This document shows, piece by piece, positions 1-7,875 of a stretch of DNA of 21,921 nucleotides (within the stretch, counting starts at the first letter, position 1; every line of letters begins with the position of its first letter). The notes under the pieces are model-generated. The model searched no databases. It saw nothing but the letters and a program-made list of their open reading frames with translations, and was not told where the DNA came from. The stretch is from NCBI GenBank assembly GCA_039816705.1, contig JBCBXF010000021.1, positions 1 through 21,921 on the forward strand, in the 5' to 3' direction. Origin of the DNA: CALHAX01 sp039816705. Lineage in GTDB: Bacteria; Pseudomonadota; Alphaproteobacteria; Rhizobiales; CALHAX01. Made by a program: the position numbers and the translations under genes.

Positions 1-1023
1 GCCTGCACGGCGCAAATCGGCGATCGGGTGACGGGTGAGTTTTTGCGCTCGCAGATCGAGGTTGGGACGCGGGTCTGCAAGACTGCACGTGACGCGGGTG
101 CCGAACTCAAAGAGCTGCGCGGTGCGATCGCGGAGGTTGCGCGTGAATTCGGGATCGCGCCGATGGCAGCTTCGACGCATCCGTTTGCACGCTGGCAGGA
201 GCAGTCGCCGACCGACAAGGAGCGCAGTCTGGAACTCGCTCATGACTTGCAGGCGATTGCGCGTCGGCTCCTGATCTGCGGCATGCATGTCCATGTGGGT
301 ATTCAGGATGATGACCTGCGGATCGATGTCCTCAATCAGGCGCGATACTTCCTGCCGCATATTCTCGCGCTGTCATCATCGTCGCCGTTCTGGCAGGGAG
401 CGGATACGGGGTTGCGCTGCTATCGGCTGTCCGTGTTTGACCAGCTGCCGCGTTCGGGCATGCCGGACCAGATCGAAAACTGGGCTGCCTATCAGCGGAC
501 GATCAACGTGCTGATCGCAACCGGAACGATTGAGGACACAAGCAAGATATGGTGGGACCTGCGCCCGCACGGCACATACCCGACGATCGAGATGCGCATC
601 TGCGATGTTTGCACGACGCGGCAAGATGGCGTGGCGCTCGCGGCGCTTTTCGCGTGTCTCTGCCGAATGCTCTACCGGCTGCGGATCAACAACCAGCGCT
701 GGCGGATGTACGACACCTTTCTCTTGAACGAGAACCGCTGGCGGGCGCAGCGCTATGGTTGGAGCGAGGGTCTGATCGACTTCGGGCGCGGCGCGATCGT
801 GCCGTTCAAAGATCTTGTCGAGGAAATTTTTGAGCTGATTGCCGATGACGCCGTGGCGCTTGATTGCGTCGGCGAGATTGGGCATCTGCGAACGATCTTG
901 GATCGTGGTACGAGCGCGGAACGTCAGCTGCAATGGGCCGAGGCGGCGCGTTCAGACGGCGCTGAAGAACATGAGGCACTGTCCCACGTCGTCGACAGGT
1001 TGATCGCCGAGACGCAGGCGTAG
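1..1023 (+). CDS. Carboxylate-amine ligase, YbdK/GCS2-type (5'-truncated by the window edge)
   Basis: This is the C-terminal 340 residues of a GCS2-family (glutamate-cysteine ligase type 2, YbdK-like) ATP-dependent carboxylate-amine ligase. The frame is open from base 1, so the GTG at 28 is not the real start: the codons before it already match the family, and the segment FLRSQIEVGT is a family-typical internal motif. Family members run about 370-380 residues and begin with a Gly-Glu-Glu-rich metal/ATP-binding strand, so roughly the first 35-45 residues lie outside the window. Also visible are the conserved MHVHVGI segment and the MRICDV strand near the C-terminus. E. coli YbdK has weak glutamate-cysteine ligase activity in vitro, and the physiological substrate of most members is unknown. 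The gene ends in TAG and converges on the SDR gene with only 34 bases between them. Confidence 0.86.
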   Translation, partial: ACTAQIGDRVTGEFLRSQIEVGTRVCKTARDAGAELKELRGAIAEVAREFGIAPMAASTHPFARWQEQSPTDKERSLELAHDLQAIARRLLICGMHVHVGIQDDDLRIDVLNQARYFLPHILALSSSSPFWQGADTGLRCYRLSVFDQLPRSGMPDQIENWAAYQRTINVLIATGTIEDTSKIWWDLRPHGTYPTIEMRICDVCTTRQDGVALAALFACLCRMLYRLRINNQRWRMYDTFLLNENRWRAQRYGWSEGLIDFGRGAIVPFKDLVEEIFELIADDAVALDCVGEIGHLRTILDRGTSAERQLQWAEAARSDGAEEHEALSHVVDRLIAETQA

Positions 1024-1057
1024 CGATGACCGCTTCACTACAGTGGTCGGACCCGCG

Positions 1058-1828
1058 TTAAAGCCCGATCGACATCCCGCCATCAATGGTCAGCGTCTCA
1101 CCGGTAATAAAGGCTGCCGCGTCGGAGGCGAGGAAAACGGCGCCGGCCGCAATGTCTTGTGGTGTGCCAAGGCGGCGCAAGGGCGTCTGATCGACCAGCG
1201 CCTTGTTCATTGCGGGATTGCGGAGAATGCGCTGCGTCAGCGCGGTTTCGACAAATCCGGGCGCGAGCGCGTTCACGCGGATGCCGAAGGCTGCATACTC
1301 AACGGCCATGCCCCGTGTCAGCGAGACAACCGCGCCTTTTGTGGCTGAATAGCCGACGAGTTGGCGCAGCCCGCGCCCGGCCATGATCGATGCGAGGTTG
1401 ACGATCGAGGCCTGCGGCGAGGCCTTGAGGAGAGAAAAAGCGTCGCGTGAGATCCGGACGACGCTGTCGAGGTTGGTCTCCCGGATGGTCTGCCAATCAG
1501 CATCGCTAAGGTGTCGAAAGTCTTCGCGGACATTGAGCCCGGCGTTGTTGACGAGCGTGTCGAGGCGACCGTGCGTCTGCTCGATCTCGCTGAGCAGTGC
1601 TGTGACGGCCTGAGGGTTTGTGACATCGAGTGAGCGCGGCGATGCGATGCCACCGTTCGCAACGATGTCGGCGGCAGCCGCGTCTGCCGCTTCGCGTTCA
1701 AGGTCGCTCAGCCAGACGTTGGCGCCTTCGATGGCGAATGCACGTGCGATGCCGCGACCGATCCCGTTGGCCGCACCGGTGATGAGTACAATGCGGCCAT
1801 CGTGACGTGCGGATGGGTTCTGCGTCAT
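1058..1828 (-). CDS. SDR-family NAD(P)-dependent oxidoreductase
   Basis: A classical short-chain dehydrogenase/reductase of 256 residues, the usual length. The Rossmann glycine motif TGAANGIG is at about residues 18-25, the NNAG structural motif at 94-97, and the catalytic Ser-Tyr-Lys are S147, Y160 and K164. The PG motif after strand 6 and the C-terminal ITGETLTIDGG strand are typical of FabG-like members. Start: an earlier in-frame codon at 1879 would overlap the end of gor by 47 bases. The ATG at 1828 begins 4 bases after the gor stop and puts the glycine motif at the usual depth, so I use it. Asp42 at the end of strand 2 (LSDLE) suggests NAD rather than NADP preference, which is an inference. 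The tight spacing says it is cotranscribed with gor. The substrate cannot be read from sequence. Confidence 0.9.
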   Translation of the reverse strand: MTQNPSARHDGRIVLITGAANGIGRGIARAFAIEGANVWLSDLEREAADAAAADIVANGGIASPRSLDVTNPQAVTALLSEIEQTHGRLDTLVNNAGLNVREDFRHLSDADWQTIRETNLDSVVRISRDAFSLLKASPQASIVNLASIMAGRGLRQLVGYSATKGAVVSLTRGMAVEYAAFGIRVNALAPGFVETALTQRILRNPAMNKALVDQTPLRRLGTPQDIAAGAVFLASDAAAFITGETLTIDGGMSIGL

Positions 1829-1832
1829 CCGA

Positions 1833-3209
1833 TCAGGCCTGACTTTCCGGTCGTGTCCATTTCTCGCGCATGGTGACAAACTCTTCCGCAGCCGAGGGGT
1901 GCAGCGCCATCGTGGCGTCGAAGTCGGCCTTTGTCGCGCCCATGCGCATGGCGATCGCGGTCATCTGGATCATCTCTGCCGCGTCCGGGCCGAGGACATG
2001 GCAGCCAAGGACGCGGTCGCTCTCGGCGTCAACGACGAGCTTTAGCAGCATCTGTTCATCCCGGCCGGCGAGCGTATTGCGCATGGCCCGGAACCGCGAC
2101 TTGTAAATGTCGATCGCCGCATGGCTCTCGCGGGCATGCTCTTCGCTCATGCCAACGGTGCCGATCTCTGGTTTTGAGAAAACTGCAGTCGGGATCATGT
2201 GATGATCGACCGGCGTTGGCGTGTTGCGATAAACGGTGTCGACGAAGGCCAGGGCTTCGGCGATGGCGACGGGCGTCAGCGGTTCGCGCTCAGTCACATC
2301 ACCCACGGCGTAAATGTGTTCGACATTGGAGCGAGAATATTCGTCCACAACAACGCGACCATCCGGGCCGAGGATCACGCCGGCATTCTCGAGACCGAGG
2401 TTCGCTGTGTTCGGCTTTCTGCCCGTCGCGAACATTACCGCGTCGGTTTGATGCGTTGCGCCGTCATGCAGATGCATCGCGATGCGCTCGCCAGCACGCT
2501 CAAGCTTCACGGGATCTGATTGGGTGATCACCTTGATGCCACGTGCGGTCATGGCTTCGGTTAACCCGTCGCGAACATCTTCATCAAACCCGCGGAGAAT
2601 TTTAGGACCGCGGTAATGTATCGAGGTGTCGACGCCCAGACCATTCAAGATGCCTGCGAACTCAACGGCGATATATCCTCCGCCGATGATCGAGATCGCC
2701 TTGGGCAGCGCGTCGAACTCAAAGGCTTCATTCGATGTGATGCCGAGTTCTGACCCGGGGATGTCTGGCACGAATGGCCAGCCGCCAACGGCAATGAGGA
2801 TCGTTTTTGCGCTGATCGTCTGGTCGCTGTTTGTCAATCGTATCGTGTGGGGATCAACCATCACGGCACGCTCTTCATAGAGTGTCACGCCGGACGCTTT
2901 AAGGTTGCGGAGATAAACGCCGTTCAGCCGGTCAATCTCAGTATTTTTGTTGTCGCGCAGTGTTGTCCAGTCAAACGCGATATTGTCGGCCGACCAGCCG
3001 TAGCCTGCCATATCTTCCAGGTCGTCATGAAAAGCGCTGGCGTAGGAGAAGAGTTTTTTGGGAACGCATCCGCGGATTACGCATGTGCCGCCAACGCGAT
3101 ATTCCTCCGCAATCGCCACCTTCGCACCGGCCTGGGCCGCCATCCGCGCACCACGCACACCGCCGGATCCGGCGCCTATGACGAAGAGATCGAAGTCGAA
3201 GTCAGGCAT
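1833..3209 (-). CDS. gor: Glutathione-disulfide reductase
   Basis: FAD-dependent disulfide oxidoreductase of 458 residues, normal for bacterial glutathione reductase. It reduces GSSG to GSH with NADPH in the cytoplasm. Visible parts: the N-terminal FAD motif GAGSGG (12-17), the redox-active pair C43 and C48 in GGTCVIRGCVPKK, and the second dinucleotide fold GGGYIAVEFAG. A basic YRGPKILR segment follows, whose arginines fit NADPH binding. ATGRKPN and the GDV FAD motif come next, and H437 sits in the C-terminal HPSAAEEF catalytic motif. The single extra-Cys-free active site and the C-x4-C-VPKK signature favour Gor over lipoamide dehydrogenase or mercuric reductase. It lies 95 bases after rpiA and 4 bases before the SDR gene, all on the minus strand. 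rpiA-gor linkage is something I recall from Rhizobiales, though there a small secreted-protein gene often sits between them. Confidence 0.95.
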   Translation of the reverse strand: MPDFDFDLFVIGAGSGGVRGARMAAQAGAKVAIAEEYRVGGTCVIRGCVPKKLFSYASAFHDDLEDMAGYGWSADNIAFDWTTLRDNKNTEIDRLNGVYLRNLKASGVTLYEERAVMVDPHTIRLTNSDQTISAKTILIAVGGWPFVPDIPGSELGITSNEAFEFDALPKAISIIGGGYIAVEFAGILNGLGVDTSIHYRGPKILRGFDEDVRDGLTEAMTARGIKVITQSDPVKLERAGERIAMHLHDGATHQTDAVMFATGRKPNTANLGLENAGVILGPDGRVVVDEYSRSNVEHIYAVGDVTEREPLTPVAIAEALAFVDTVYRNTPTPVDHHMIPTAVFSKPEIGTVGMSEEHARESHAAIDIYKSRFRAMRNTLAGRDEQMLLKLVVDAESDRVLGCHVLGPDAAEMIQMTAIAMRMGATKADFDATMALHPSAAEEFVTMREKWTRPESQA

Positions 3210-3263
3210 GCAGCAACTCTTAGGGTGGAGAATTTTTTCGTCCGCGACTCGTATCAGTTTGCG

Positions 3264-3281
3264 CGTGACATCGTCGTCACG
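3264..3281. repeat. Perfect inverted repeat between rpiA and gor
   Basis: CGTGAC and GTCACG flank a six-base centre (ATCGTC) in the 95-base gap between rpiA and gor. There is no run of T on either strand, so it does not look like a Rho-independent terminator. It could be an operator or an RNA hairpin separating the two genes. The role is not established. Confidence 0.35.
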
Positions 3282-3304
3282 ATAGCGCGACGTGGCGGGG
3301 GTGA

Positions 3305-4015
3305 TTATTCGAGGTCGGGGGCTTCGACGACTGTCGTGCCGGACTGGTGCGAGACGATGGCGATGTCGGCGATGCCGAGGAACAGTCCGTGCTCGATGAC
3401 GCCCGGGATCATCTGGAGTGCTTCGGCAAGCAACTCCGGTTCCGGGATTTTCTTAAAGGCGCAGTCGAGGATGAGGTTACCGCTATCGCTGCGGAAAGGC
3501 GTGCCATCCGCGGTTCTGCGGAGAGAAATCTCTCCGGTGCACCCGGCATCGCTGGCCAGTGCTTCGATAATCGCGCGAGTGGCGCCAAGCCCAAACTCGA
3601 CGACTTCGACGGGCAGTGCGTGGGCGCCAAGTGTTTCGACCTGCTTTGAGCCGTCCGCGAGGACGACCATCCGCTCTGAAGCCGTGGCGACGATCTTTTC
3701 CCGCAATAATGCGCCACCACCGCCCTTGATCAAACGCAGCTCACCGTCCAGTTCGTCAGCGCCATCCACGGTCAGATCAAGATATGGATCGGCATCGAGC
3801 GTTGTCAGCGGTATGCCGACCTCCTGACACTGGCGCTCTGTTGCGTTGCTTGTCGGCACGCCAACGATATCGAGCCCCTTCGTCGCACGCAGGCCGAGCA
3901 GCTCGATGAAATAGTAGGCCGTCGAGCCGGTCCCAAGCCCAATCTTCATGCCGGGTTCAATCAGCTCGATCGCGCGCTCCGCCGCTCGTTTTTTCAGTTC
4001 GTCCTGAGAGGACAT
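3305..4015 (-). CDS. rpiA: Ribose-5-phosphate isomerase A
   Basis: Interconverts ribose 5-phosphate and ribulose 5-phosphate in the non-oxidative pentose phosphate pathway, in the cytoplasm. At 236 residues it is slightly longer than E. coli RpiA (219). The phosphate-binding GLGTGSTA motif is at about 26-33, DGADELD at 84-90 and KGGGGALLREK at 97-107. The residues equivalent to the E. coli catalytic/substrate residues (D81, D84, K94, E103) appear as D84, D87, K97 and E106, so it should be active. The ATG at 4015 is preceded by a good GAGGAA ribosome-binding site 7 bases upstream. It lies 55 bases after gabD and 95 bases before gor on the same strand. It would feed ribose synthesis alongside the NADPH-using gor, but I see no regulatory link in the sequence beyond probable cotranscription. 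Confidence 0.96.
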   Translation of the reverse strand: MSSQDELKKRAAERAIELIEPGMKIGLGTGSTAYYFIELLGLRATKGLDIVGVPTSNATERQCQEVGIPLTTLDADPYLDLTVDGADELDGELRLIKGGGGALLREKIVATASERMVVLADGSKQVETLGAHALPVEVVEFGLGATRAIIEALASDAGCTGEISLRRTADGTPFRSDSGNLILDCAFKKIPEPELLAEALQMIPGVIEHGLFLGIADIAIVSHQSGTTVVEAPDLE

Positions 4016-4070
4016 CGCTCATTCCTCGTCGTGATGCGGGGCGGGGAGTCTTGCTTGCGCTGGCCCGCCG

Positions 4071-5519
4071 TCAGTCATCGAGCCCGCCCATCAGCATGTA
4101 TTTCATCTCCACGAATTCCTCGATGCCGTGATGTGAGCCTTCGCGTCCGATCCCGGATTCCTTGAAGCCGCCGAACGGGGCGACCTCGTTGGAAAACACG
4201 CCTTCGTTGATCGCAACGATGCCGAACTCGAGGGCTTCCGCGACGCGCCAAACCCGACCGATGTCGCGCGTGTAGAAGTAGGCGGCGAGCCCGCTCCTCG
4301 TGTCATTGGCGCGGGAAATAACATCCGCCTCATCTGCAAACCGCAGCAGTGGGGCGACGGGGCCGAAGGTCTCTTCCTGGCCGACTTTCATCTCCGGCGT
4401 GACGTCTGTCAGCACGGTCGGCTCAAAGAAGTTGCCGCCGAGGGCGTGCGGTGCGCCTCCGGTTTTGACCGATGCGCCTTTCGACTTTGCGTCTGCAACG
4501 TGATCTGCGACCTTCTTCAGTCCGGCCGCGTTGATCAGTGGGCCGGTCGTGACGCCCTCGTCGTCGCCGCGGCCTACCTTCAGCTTTTCAACCTCGGCGG
4601 TGAATTTTTCGGCGAACGCGTTGTAGACACCGTCCTGCACGTAGATGCGGTTGGCGCAGACGCAGGTCTGACCGGCGTTGCGGAATTTTGATCCCATCGC
4701 GCCTGTGACGGCTTTGTCGAGGTCGGCGTCATCGAAGACAATGAAGGGTGCGTTGCCGCCAAGCTCAAGAGACACACGTTTCACAGTGTCAGCTGACTGA
4801 CGCATCAGGAGTTTGCCGACTTCCGTTGAGCCGGTGAACGTGATGACACGCACAGTCTCATTCGATGTCAGTTCTTTGCCGATGGCGACGGGATCGCCGG
4901 TCACGATATTGATCACGCCTTTCGGGACGCCGGCTTGATGGGCGAGATCGGCAAGTGCGAGTGCCGTGAAGGGCGTGTCTTCCGCCGGTTTGCAGACAGC
5001 TGTACAGCCGACGGCGAGCGCGGGCGCCAACTTGCGGGTGATCATCGCGTGCGGGAAGTTCCAGGGCGTTATTGCGCCGATCACACCGACCGGCTGGCGC
5101 GTGACGACGATGCGCGCGTCGGCTTTGTGCGTCGGGATTGTCTCGCCGTGAACGCGTTTGGCTTCCTCTGCAAAAAACTCGACAAACGACGCGCCGTAGG
5201 CGACTTCGCCACGCGCTTCTGCCAGTGGCTTGCCCTGTTCGAGCGTCATCAGGTGAGCCAGCTCGTCAATGTGCTCCATCTGCAACTCGAACCAGCGGCG
5301 CAGAATGCGGGCGCGCTCCTTTGCAAGTGTTCCGCTCCAGATCGGAAAGGCGTGGGACGCTGCCTCGATCGCTTTGCGGGTCTCATCGCCGCCAAACTCC
5401 GGAACACGGCCAATGACGTCACCGGTTGCAGGGTTCGTAACGTCAAGCGTCGCCTCACCGACCCATTCACCGTCGACGTAGCAGGCTTCGTGCATCAGGG
5501 ATGAGACACGCTGATCCAT
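4071..5519 (-). CDS. gabD: Succinate-semialdehyde dehydrogenase, NAD(P)-dependent
   Basis: Aldehyde dehydrogenase superfamily enzyme of 482 residues, the usual GabD length. It oxidises succinate semialdehyde to succinate (4-aminobutyrate degradation and related routes). The cofactor-anchoring TPWNFP is at 151-156, the Rossmann FTGSTEVG at 228-235, the general base is E252 in LELGG, and the nucleophile is C286 in GQTCVCANR. The C-x-C arrangement (C286, C288) is typical of bacterial GabD, where it can form a regulatory disulfide. Glutarate semialdehyde is a possible alternative substrate. The ATG at 5519 has an AAGGA ribosome-binding site 8 bases upstream. It is the first gene of the minus-strand block gabD-rpiA-gor-SDR, and the 251-base divergent region to the gph-like gene should hold its promoter. 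No gabT transaminase is present in the window. Confidence 0.93.
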   Translation of the reverse strand: MDQRVSSLMHEACYVDGEWVGEATLDVTNPATGDVIGRVPEFGGDETRKAIEAASHAFPIWSGTLAKERARILRRWFELQMEHIDELAHLMTLEQGKPLAEARGEVAYGASFVEFFAEEAKRVHGETIPTHKADARIVVTRQPVGVIGAITPWNFPHAMITRKLAPALAVGCTAVCKPAEDTPFTALALADLAHQAGVPKGVINIVTGDPVAIGKELTSNETVRVITFTGSTEVGKLLMRQSADTVKRVSLELGGNAPFIVFDDADLDKAVTGAMGSKFRNAGQTCVCANRIYVQDGVYNAFAEKFTAEVEKLKVGRGDDEGVTTGPLINAAGLKKVADHVADAKSKGASVKTGGAPHALGGNFFEPTVLTDVTPEMKVGQEETFGPVAPLLRFADEADVISRANDTRSGLAAYFYTRDIGRVWRVAEALEFGIVAINEGVFSNEVAPFGGFKESGIGREGSHHGIEEFVEMKYMLMGGLDD

Positions 5520-5770
5520 GGTTGGATGTCCTTCACTTGAGGCGCACCGTGATGCGCAGCTTGACGTTGGTCGTAGATCAGCCGCGCGTCAGATGGAAGT
5601 CATGGCCGCATCGACGTGGATTTACGAAGGCTCGGGCACGCAGGTTCGCGCGATGGGGTTCTTTCATGTTGGATTGACTTCGACTACGGTCGCGCACGCA
5701 GTGTACGTCATGCGCGCGGGTGCCGATGGTTTGCGGCACTATCGCGTGATCCGACCGGCTGGTGGGTACA
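5520..5770. promoter_or_regulatory. Divergent intergenic region between gabD and gph
   Basis: This 251-base gap lies between two divergent genes and must carry promoters for both. A TTGACT hexamer at 5674-5679 resembles a plus-strand -35 element, but I find no convincing -10 at 16-18 bases from it. An open frame crosses the region without any recognisable protein character. No strong hairpin or palindrome was seen. It is assigned as regulatory by position only. Confidence 0.4.
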
Positions 5771-6451
5771 ATGAAAAATATGACGGTCGTCTTTGATCTT
5801 GACGGCACACTGGTTGATACCGCGCCCGATTTGCTCGCCGCCACGCGTCATGTGCTCGGATTGATGGGCATCGCGGACCTCGATGAAGAGGCGGTGCGGA
5901 TGCGGATCAGTTTTGGTGCGCGGGCCATGATCGAAGAGGCCGTCCACCGGGCAGGACGCACGGAGATTGCCGAGGCCGATCTCGATCGCATACTCACTGA
6001 ATTCATGGACTACTACGCGGCGCACACCAGTGACGAGAGCGAGCCGTTTCCCGGTGTTGAAGTGACGCTGCGTGCACTGAACGAGACGGGCGCACGGCTC
6101 GCGATTTGCACGAACAAACGGGAAGATATGTCGCGCAAACTGCTCAAGGAACTTGGGCTTCATCCCTATTTCCACGCGGTTGTCGGACGTGACACACTCC
6201 CCGTGTTCAAGCCGGATCCCGGGCATCTCATCGGTGCGGTGATCCTTGCGGACGGCAATCCGGGCCGTGCGGTGATGATCGGGGATAGCGAGACGGACAT
6301 CGTGACGGCAAAGCGTGCCGGCATCCCGGTGGTTGGCTGCACCTTCGGATATTCGCCTGAGCCGATCGAGACGTTTCAGCCTGATGCGAAGATATCGGGT
6401 TATGGCGAACTCCAAGCGGCAATCACGCAGGCCATGCAAGCGCTTGCCTGA
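5771..6451 (+). CDS. gph: HAD-family phosphatase, phosphoglycolate phosphatase-like
   Basis: Haloacid dehalogenase-superfamily phosphatase of 226 residues, close to Gph length. Motif I is FDLDGTLVD with nucleophile D9 and acid/base D11, motif II is the Thr of ICTNK (T114), motif III is K147 in FKPDP, and motif IV is GDSETD with D172 and D176, so all catalytic residues are present. A helical cap lies between motifs I and II (about 20-85). Phosphoglycolate phosphatase removes 2-phosphoglycolate formed by DNA repair or Rubisco oxygenation. Related HAD enzymes act on other phosphorylated sugars or amides, so the exact substrate is not certain. Start: a GTG at 5762 is in frame, but the ATG at 5771 puts DLDGT at the normal depth. 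It is divergent from gabD, and its closeness to rpiA and gor fits a neighbourhood I remember from Rhizobiales. Confidence 0.85.
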   Translation: MKNMTVVFDLDGTLVDTAPDLLAATRHVLGLMGIADLDEEAVRMRISFGARAMIEEAVHRAGRTEIAEADLDRILTEFMDYYAAHTSDESEPFPGVEVTLRALNETGARLAICTNKREDMSRKLLKELGLHPYFHAVVGRDTLPVFKPDPGHLIGAVILADGNPGRAVMIGDSETDIVTAKRAGIPVVGCTFGYSPEPIETFQPDAKISGYGELQAAITQAMQALA

Positions 6452-6524
6452 ACTCTTGGACGCGGTGCAAGCCGTGAGGTTCCCGCGCCGGCGATCCGGT
6501 TTCGGGTCGTCACGTTGAGCCTCT

Positions 6525-6550
6525 GGCGATAAATCGCCTGCGACAATCGC
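6525..6550. promoter_or_regulatory. Two adjacent similar inverted repeats upstream of the EamA gene
   Basis: GGCGAT-AA-ATCGCC at 6525-6538 is a perfect 14-base palindrome. It is followed directly by GCGA-CAA-TCGC at 6540-6550. The half-sites are related (GCGA/TCGC), so this looks like a pair of operator half-site dyads 26-50 bases before the EamA start codon. No terminator-like T run follows. The binding protein is unknown, and the assignment as an operator is inference. Confidence 0.4.
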
Positions 6551-6575
6551 TCATACAGTTCCTACGGAAGACGAT

Positions 6576-7505
6576 ATGTCGGCAGTTCCGCCACCGATGC
6601 GAATGAATGGCATGGAGATTTTGCTCCTCGTGGTTCTCTCGCTTGTCTGGGGTGGATCGTTCATCTTTGCCGAGGTGGCGCTACAGGATTTGCCGCCACT
6701 GACCGTGGTGTTTCTTCGGGTAGGGCTTGGCGCCTTAGCGATGCTTGTCATTGTGCTGGCGATGGGACGCGCGCTTCCCACGACGATGGCGCAATGGGCG
6801 CTGCTTGCCGCCATGGCGCTCTTGAACAACGTCATCCCGTTTTCGCTTATCGTATGGGGACAGACGCAGATTACAGCCAGTCTGGCGTCAATCCTGAACG
6901 CGACGACACCGATGTTTGCGCTCGTCATTGCCCACCTTTTCACAGCAGATGAGCGCCTGTCCCGGAACAAGGTATTCGGCGTGCTGCTCGGGTTTGCCGG
7001 GGTTGGGGTACTTGTGGGGCCCGCAGCGCTGGCGGGTTCAACATCGCTTGCCGGACAGATCGCGATCCTCGGCGCGGCGTGTTCCTATGGTTTTGCGAGC
7101 GTCTGGGGCAAGCGGCTGCGAGGGCTTGACCCGATGACGCTCGCGGCTGGTCAGCTCGTTGCGTCTAGCGTGATCCTTGCTCCGCTCACATTGATCGTTG
7201 ATCAACCCTGGACACTGGCAGTGCCGAGCGCTGCGGTGGTCTGGTCGGTCCTTGGCCTCGCGATTTTCTCGACAGCGCTCGCCTACATCATGTTTTTTCG
7301 TATCCTGCGGGAGGTCGGCGCGATCAATGTGTCGCTGGTGACGCTGCTCATTCCGCTTTCGGCGATTGCGATGGGTGTGGCATTCTTTGGCGAGCCGATT
7401 GTTGCACGTCAGGTCTTCGGAGCGCTTGTGATCGGTGCCGGGTTGCTGGTGATCGACGGGCGCGTTCTGACATTGGCGCGCCGGCCAACCTCGATAGGGA
7501 CTTGA
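6576..7505 (+). CDS. EamA/DMT-superfamily inner-membrane permease
   Basis: A 309-residue drug/metabolite transporter with about ten hydrophobic segments arranged as two EamA repeats (about 12-145 and 158-298). The family-typical SLVWGGSFIFAE is in TM1, TAYIMFF-like ALAYIMFF in the second repeat, and GEP ahead of the last helices. Members export or import amino acids, nucleobases or other small metabolites, and the substrate cannot be deduced. The ATG at 6576 has GGAAG 5 bases upstream. The following TusA-like gene starts 3 bases after this stop, so the two are cotranscribed. There is a 124-base gap from gph on the same strand that contains a pair of palindromes, so this may be a separate transcription unit. 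Confidence 0.9.
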   Translation: MSAVPPPMRMNGMEILLLVVLSLVWGGSFIFAEVALQDLPPLTVVFLRVGLGALAMLVIVLAMGRALPTTMAQWALLAAMALLNNVIPFSLIVWGQTQITASLASILNATTPMFALVIAHLFTADERLSRNKVFGVLLGFAGVGVLVGPAALAGSTSLAGQIAILGAACSYGFASVWGKRLRGLDPMTLAAGQLVASSVILAPLTLIVDQPWTLAVPSAAVVWSVLGLAIFSTALAYIMFFRILREVGAINVSLVTLLIPLSAIAMGVAFFGEPIVARQVFGALVIGAGLLVIDGRVLTLARRPTSIGT

Positions 7506-7508
7506 ATA

Positions 7509-7742
7509 ATGGTCGATGTGCCAGACCCGGTCATGCTGGATACGACCGGTTTGATTTGCCCGCTGCCAATTCTGAAAGCGAAGAAAGCGATCAAGAGTGT
7601 GCCGGCTGGCGGTCAGCTTGTCGTGCTCGCAACGGATCCGGGTGCCAAACCGGATTTCGAGACGTTCTGTGAGCTGGGTGCATATTCGCTTGTCGAGCAA
7701 AGCGAGCGCGACGGTGTTTTTCGGTTTGTGATCCAGACCTGA
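7509..7742 (+). CDS. TusA/SirA-family sulfur-carrier protein
   Basis: A 77-residue protein with the TusA fold signature. The catalytic cysteine is C17 in the ICPLPILKAKKAI segment (the C-P-x-P motif), followed by the alternating strand/helix pattern ending in VFRFVIQT. TusA proteins pass persulfide sulfur from cysteine desulfurases to tRNA thiolation and molybdenum-cofactor synthesis or, in sulfur oxidisers, to sulfur-oxidation pathways. This gene is not next to tusBCD or dsr/hdr genes. It is coupled to an EamA permease with a 3-base gap and an AGGGA ribosome-binding site inside the permease end. Its role here is therefore open. A general thiolation or Moco supply role would fit the molybdoenzyme downstream, but that is inference. 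Confidence 0.88.
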   Translation: MVDVPDPVMLDTTGLICPLPILKAKKAIKSVPAGGQLVVLATDPGAKPDFETFCELGAYSLVEQSERDGVFRFVIQT

Positions 7743-7753
7743 CACATGCGTCT

Positions 7754-7769
7754 GTCAATAAAAATTGAC
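7754..7769. repeat. AT-rich perfect palindrome just after the tusA-like gene
   Basis: GTCAAT-AAAA-ATTGAC is a perfect 6-base dyad with a four-base centre, 12 bases past the tusA-like stop and AT-rich in a GC-rich setting. It lacks a downstream T run. It might be an operator for the SLC13-USP unit, but nothing in the sequence identifies the regulator. Confidence 0.35.
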
Positions 7770-7833
7770 CGGCCGCAGCCGCTGGCATTGCGGACACACT
7801 CTTCGCCGCGTTTTCCTTGGTCCGCTCACAATG

Positions 7834-7858
7834 AGGGGTTGGCCCCTTGAGTTTGTTG
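7834..7858 (+). terminator. Possible weak intrinsic terminator after EamA-tusA
   Basis: AGGGG-TTGG-CCCCT (7834-7847) can form a 5-base GC stem with a tetraloop, and a T-rich tail with interruptions (TGAGTTTGTTG) follows. The stem is short and the tail imperfect, so this is only a candidate end for the gph/EamA/tusA transcripts. Confidence 0.3.
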
Positions 7859-7875
7859 TGATTTGCGCTCAGAAC

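Noticed and set aside
2847..3827. A 326-codon plus-strand open frame across gor and rpiA
   Set aside because: It lies antisense to two genes with complete catalytic motifs, and its translation has no recognisable domain; it is a shadow of GC-rich coding sequence.
5518..5796. A 92-codon plus-strand frame in the gabD-gph gap
   Set aside because: It runs out of frame into the gph start, has no ribosome-binding site and no protein-like pattern; the region is better read as divergent promoters.
5708..6439. A 243-codon minus-strand open frame over gph
   Set aside because: Antisense to a HAD phosphatase with all four motifs; the translation is Arg/His-rich with no protein character.
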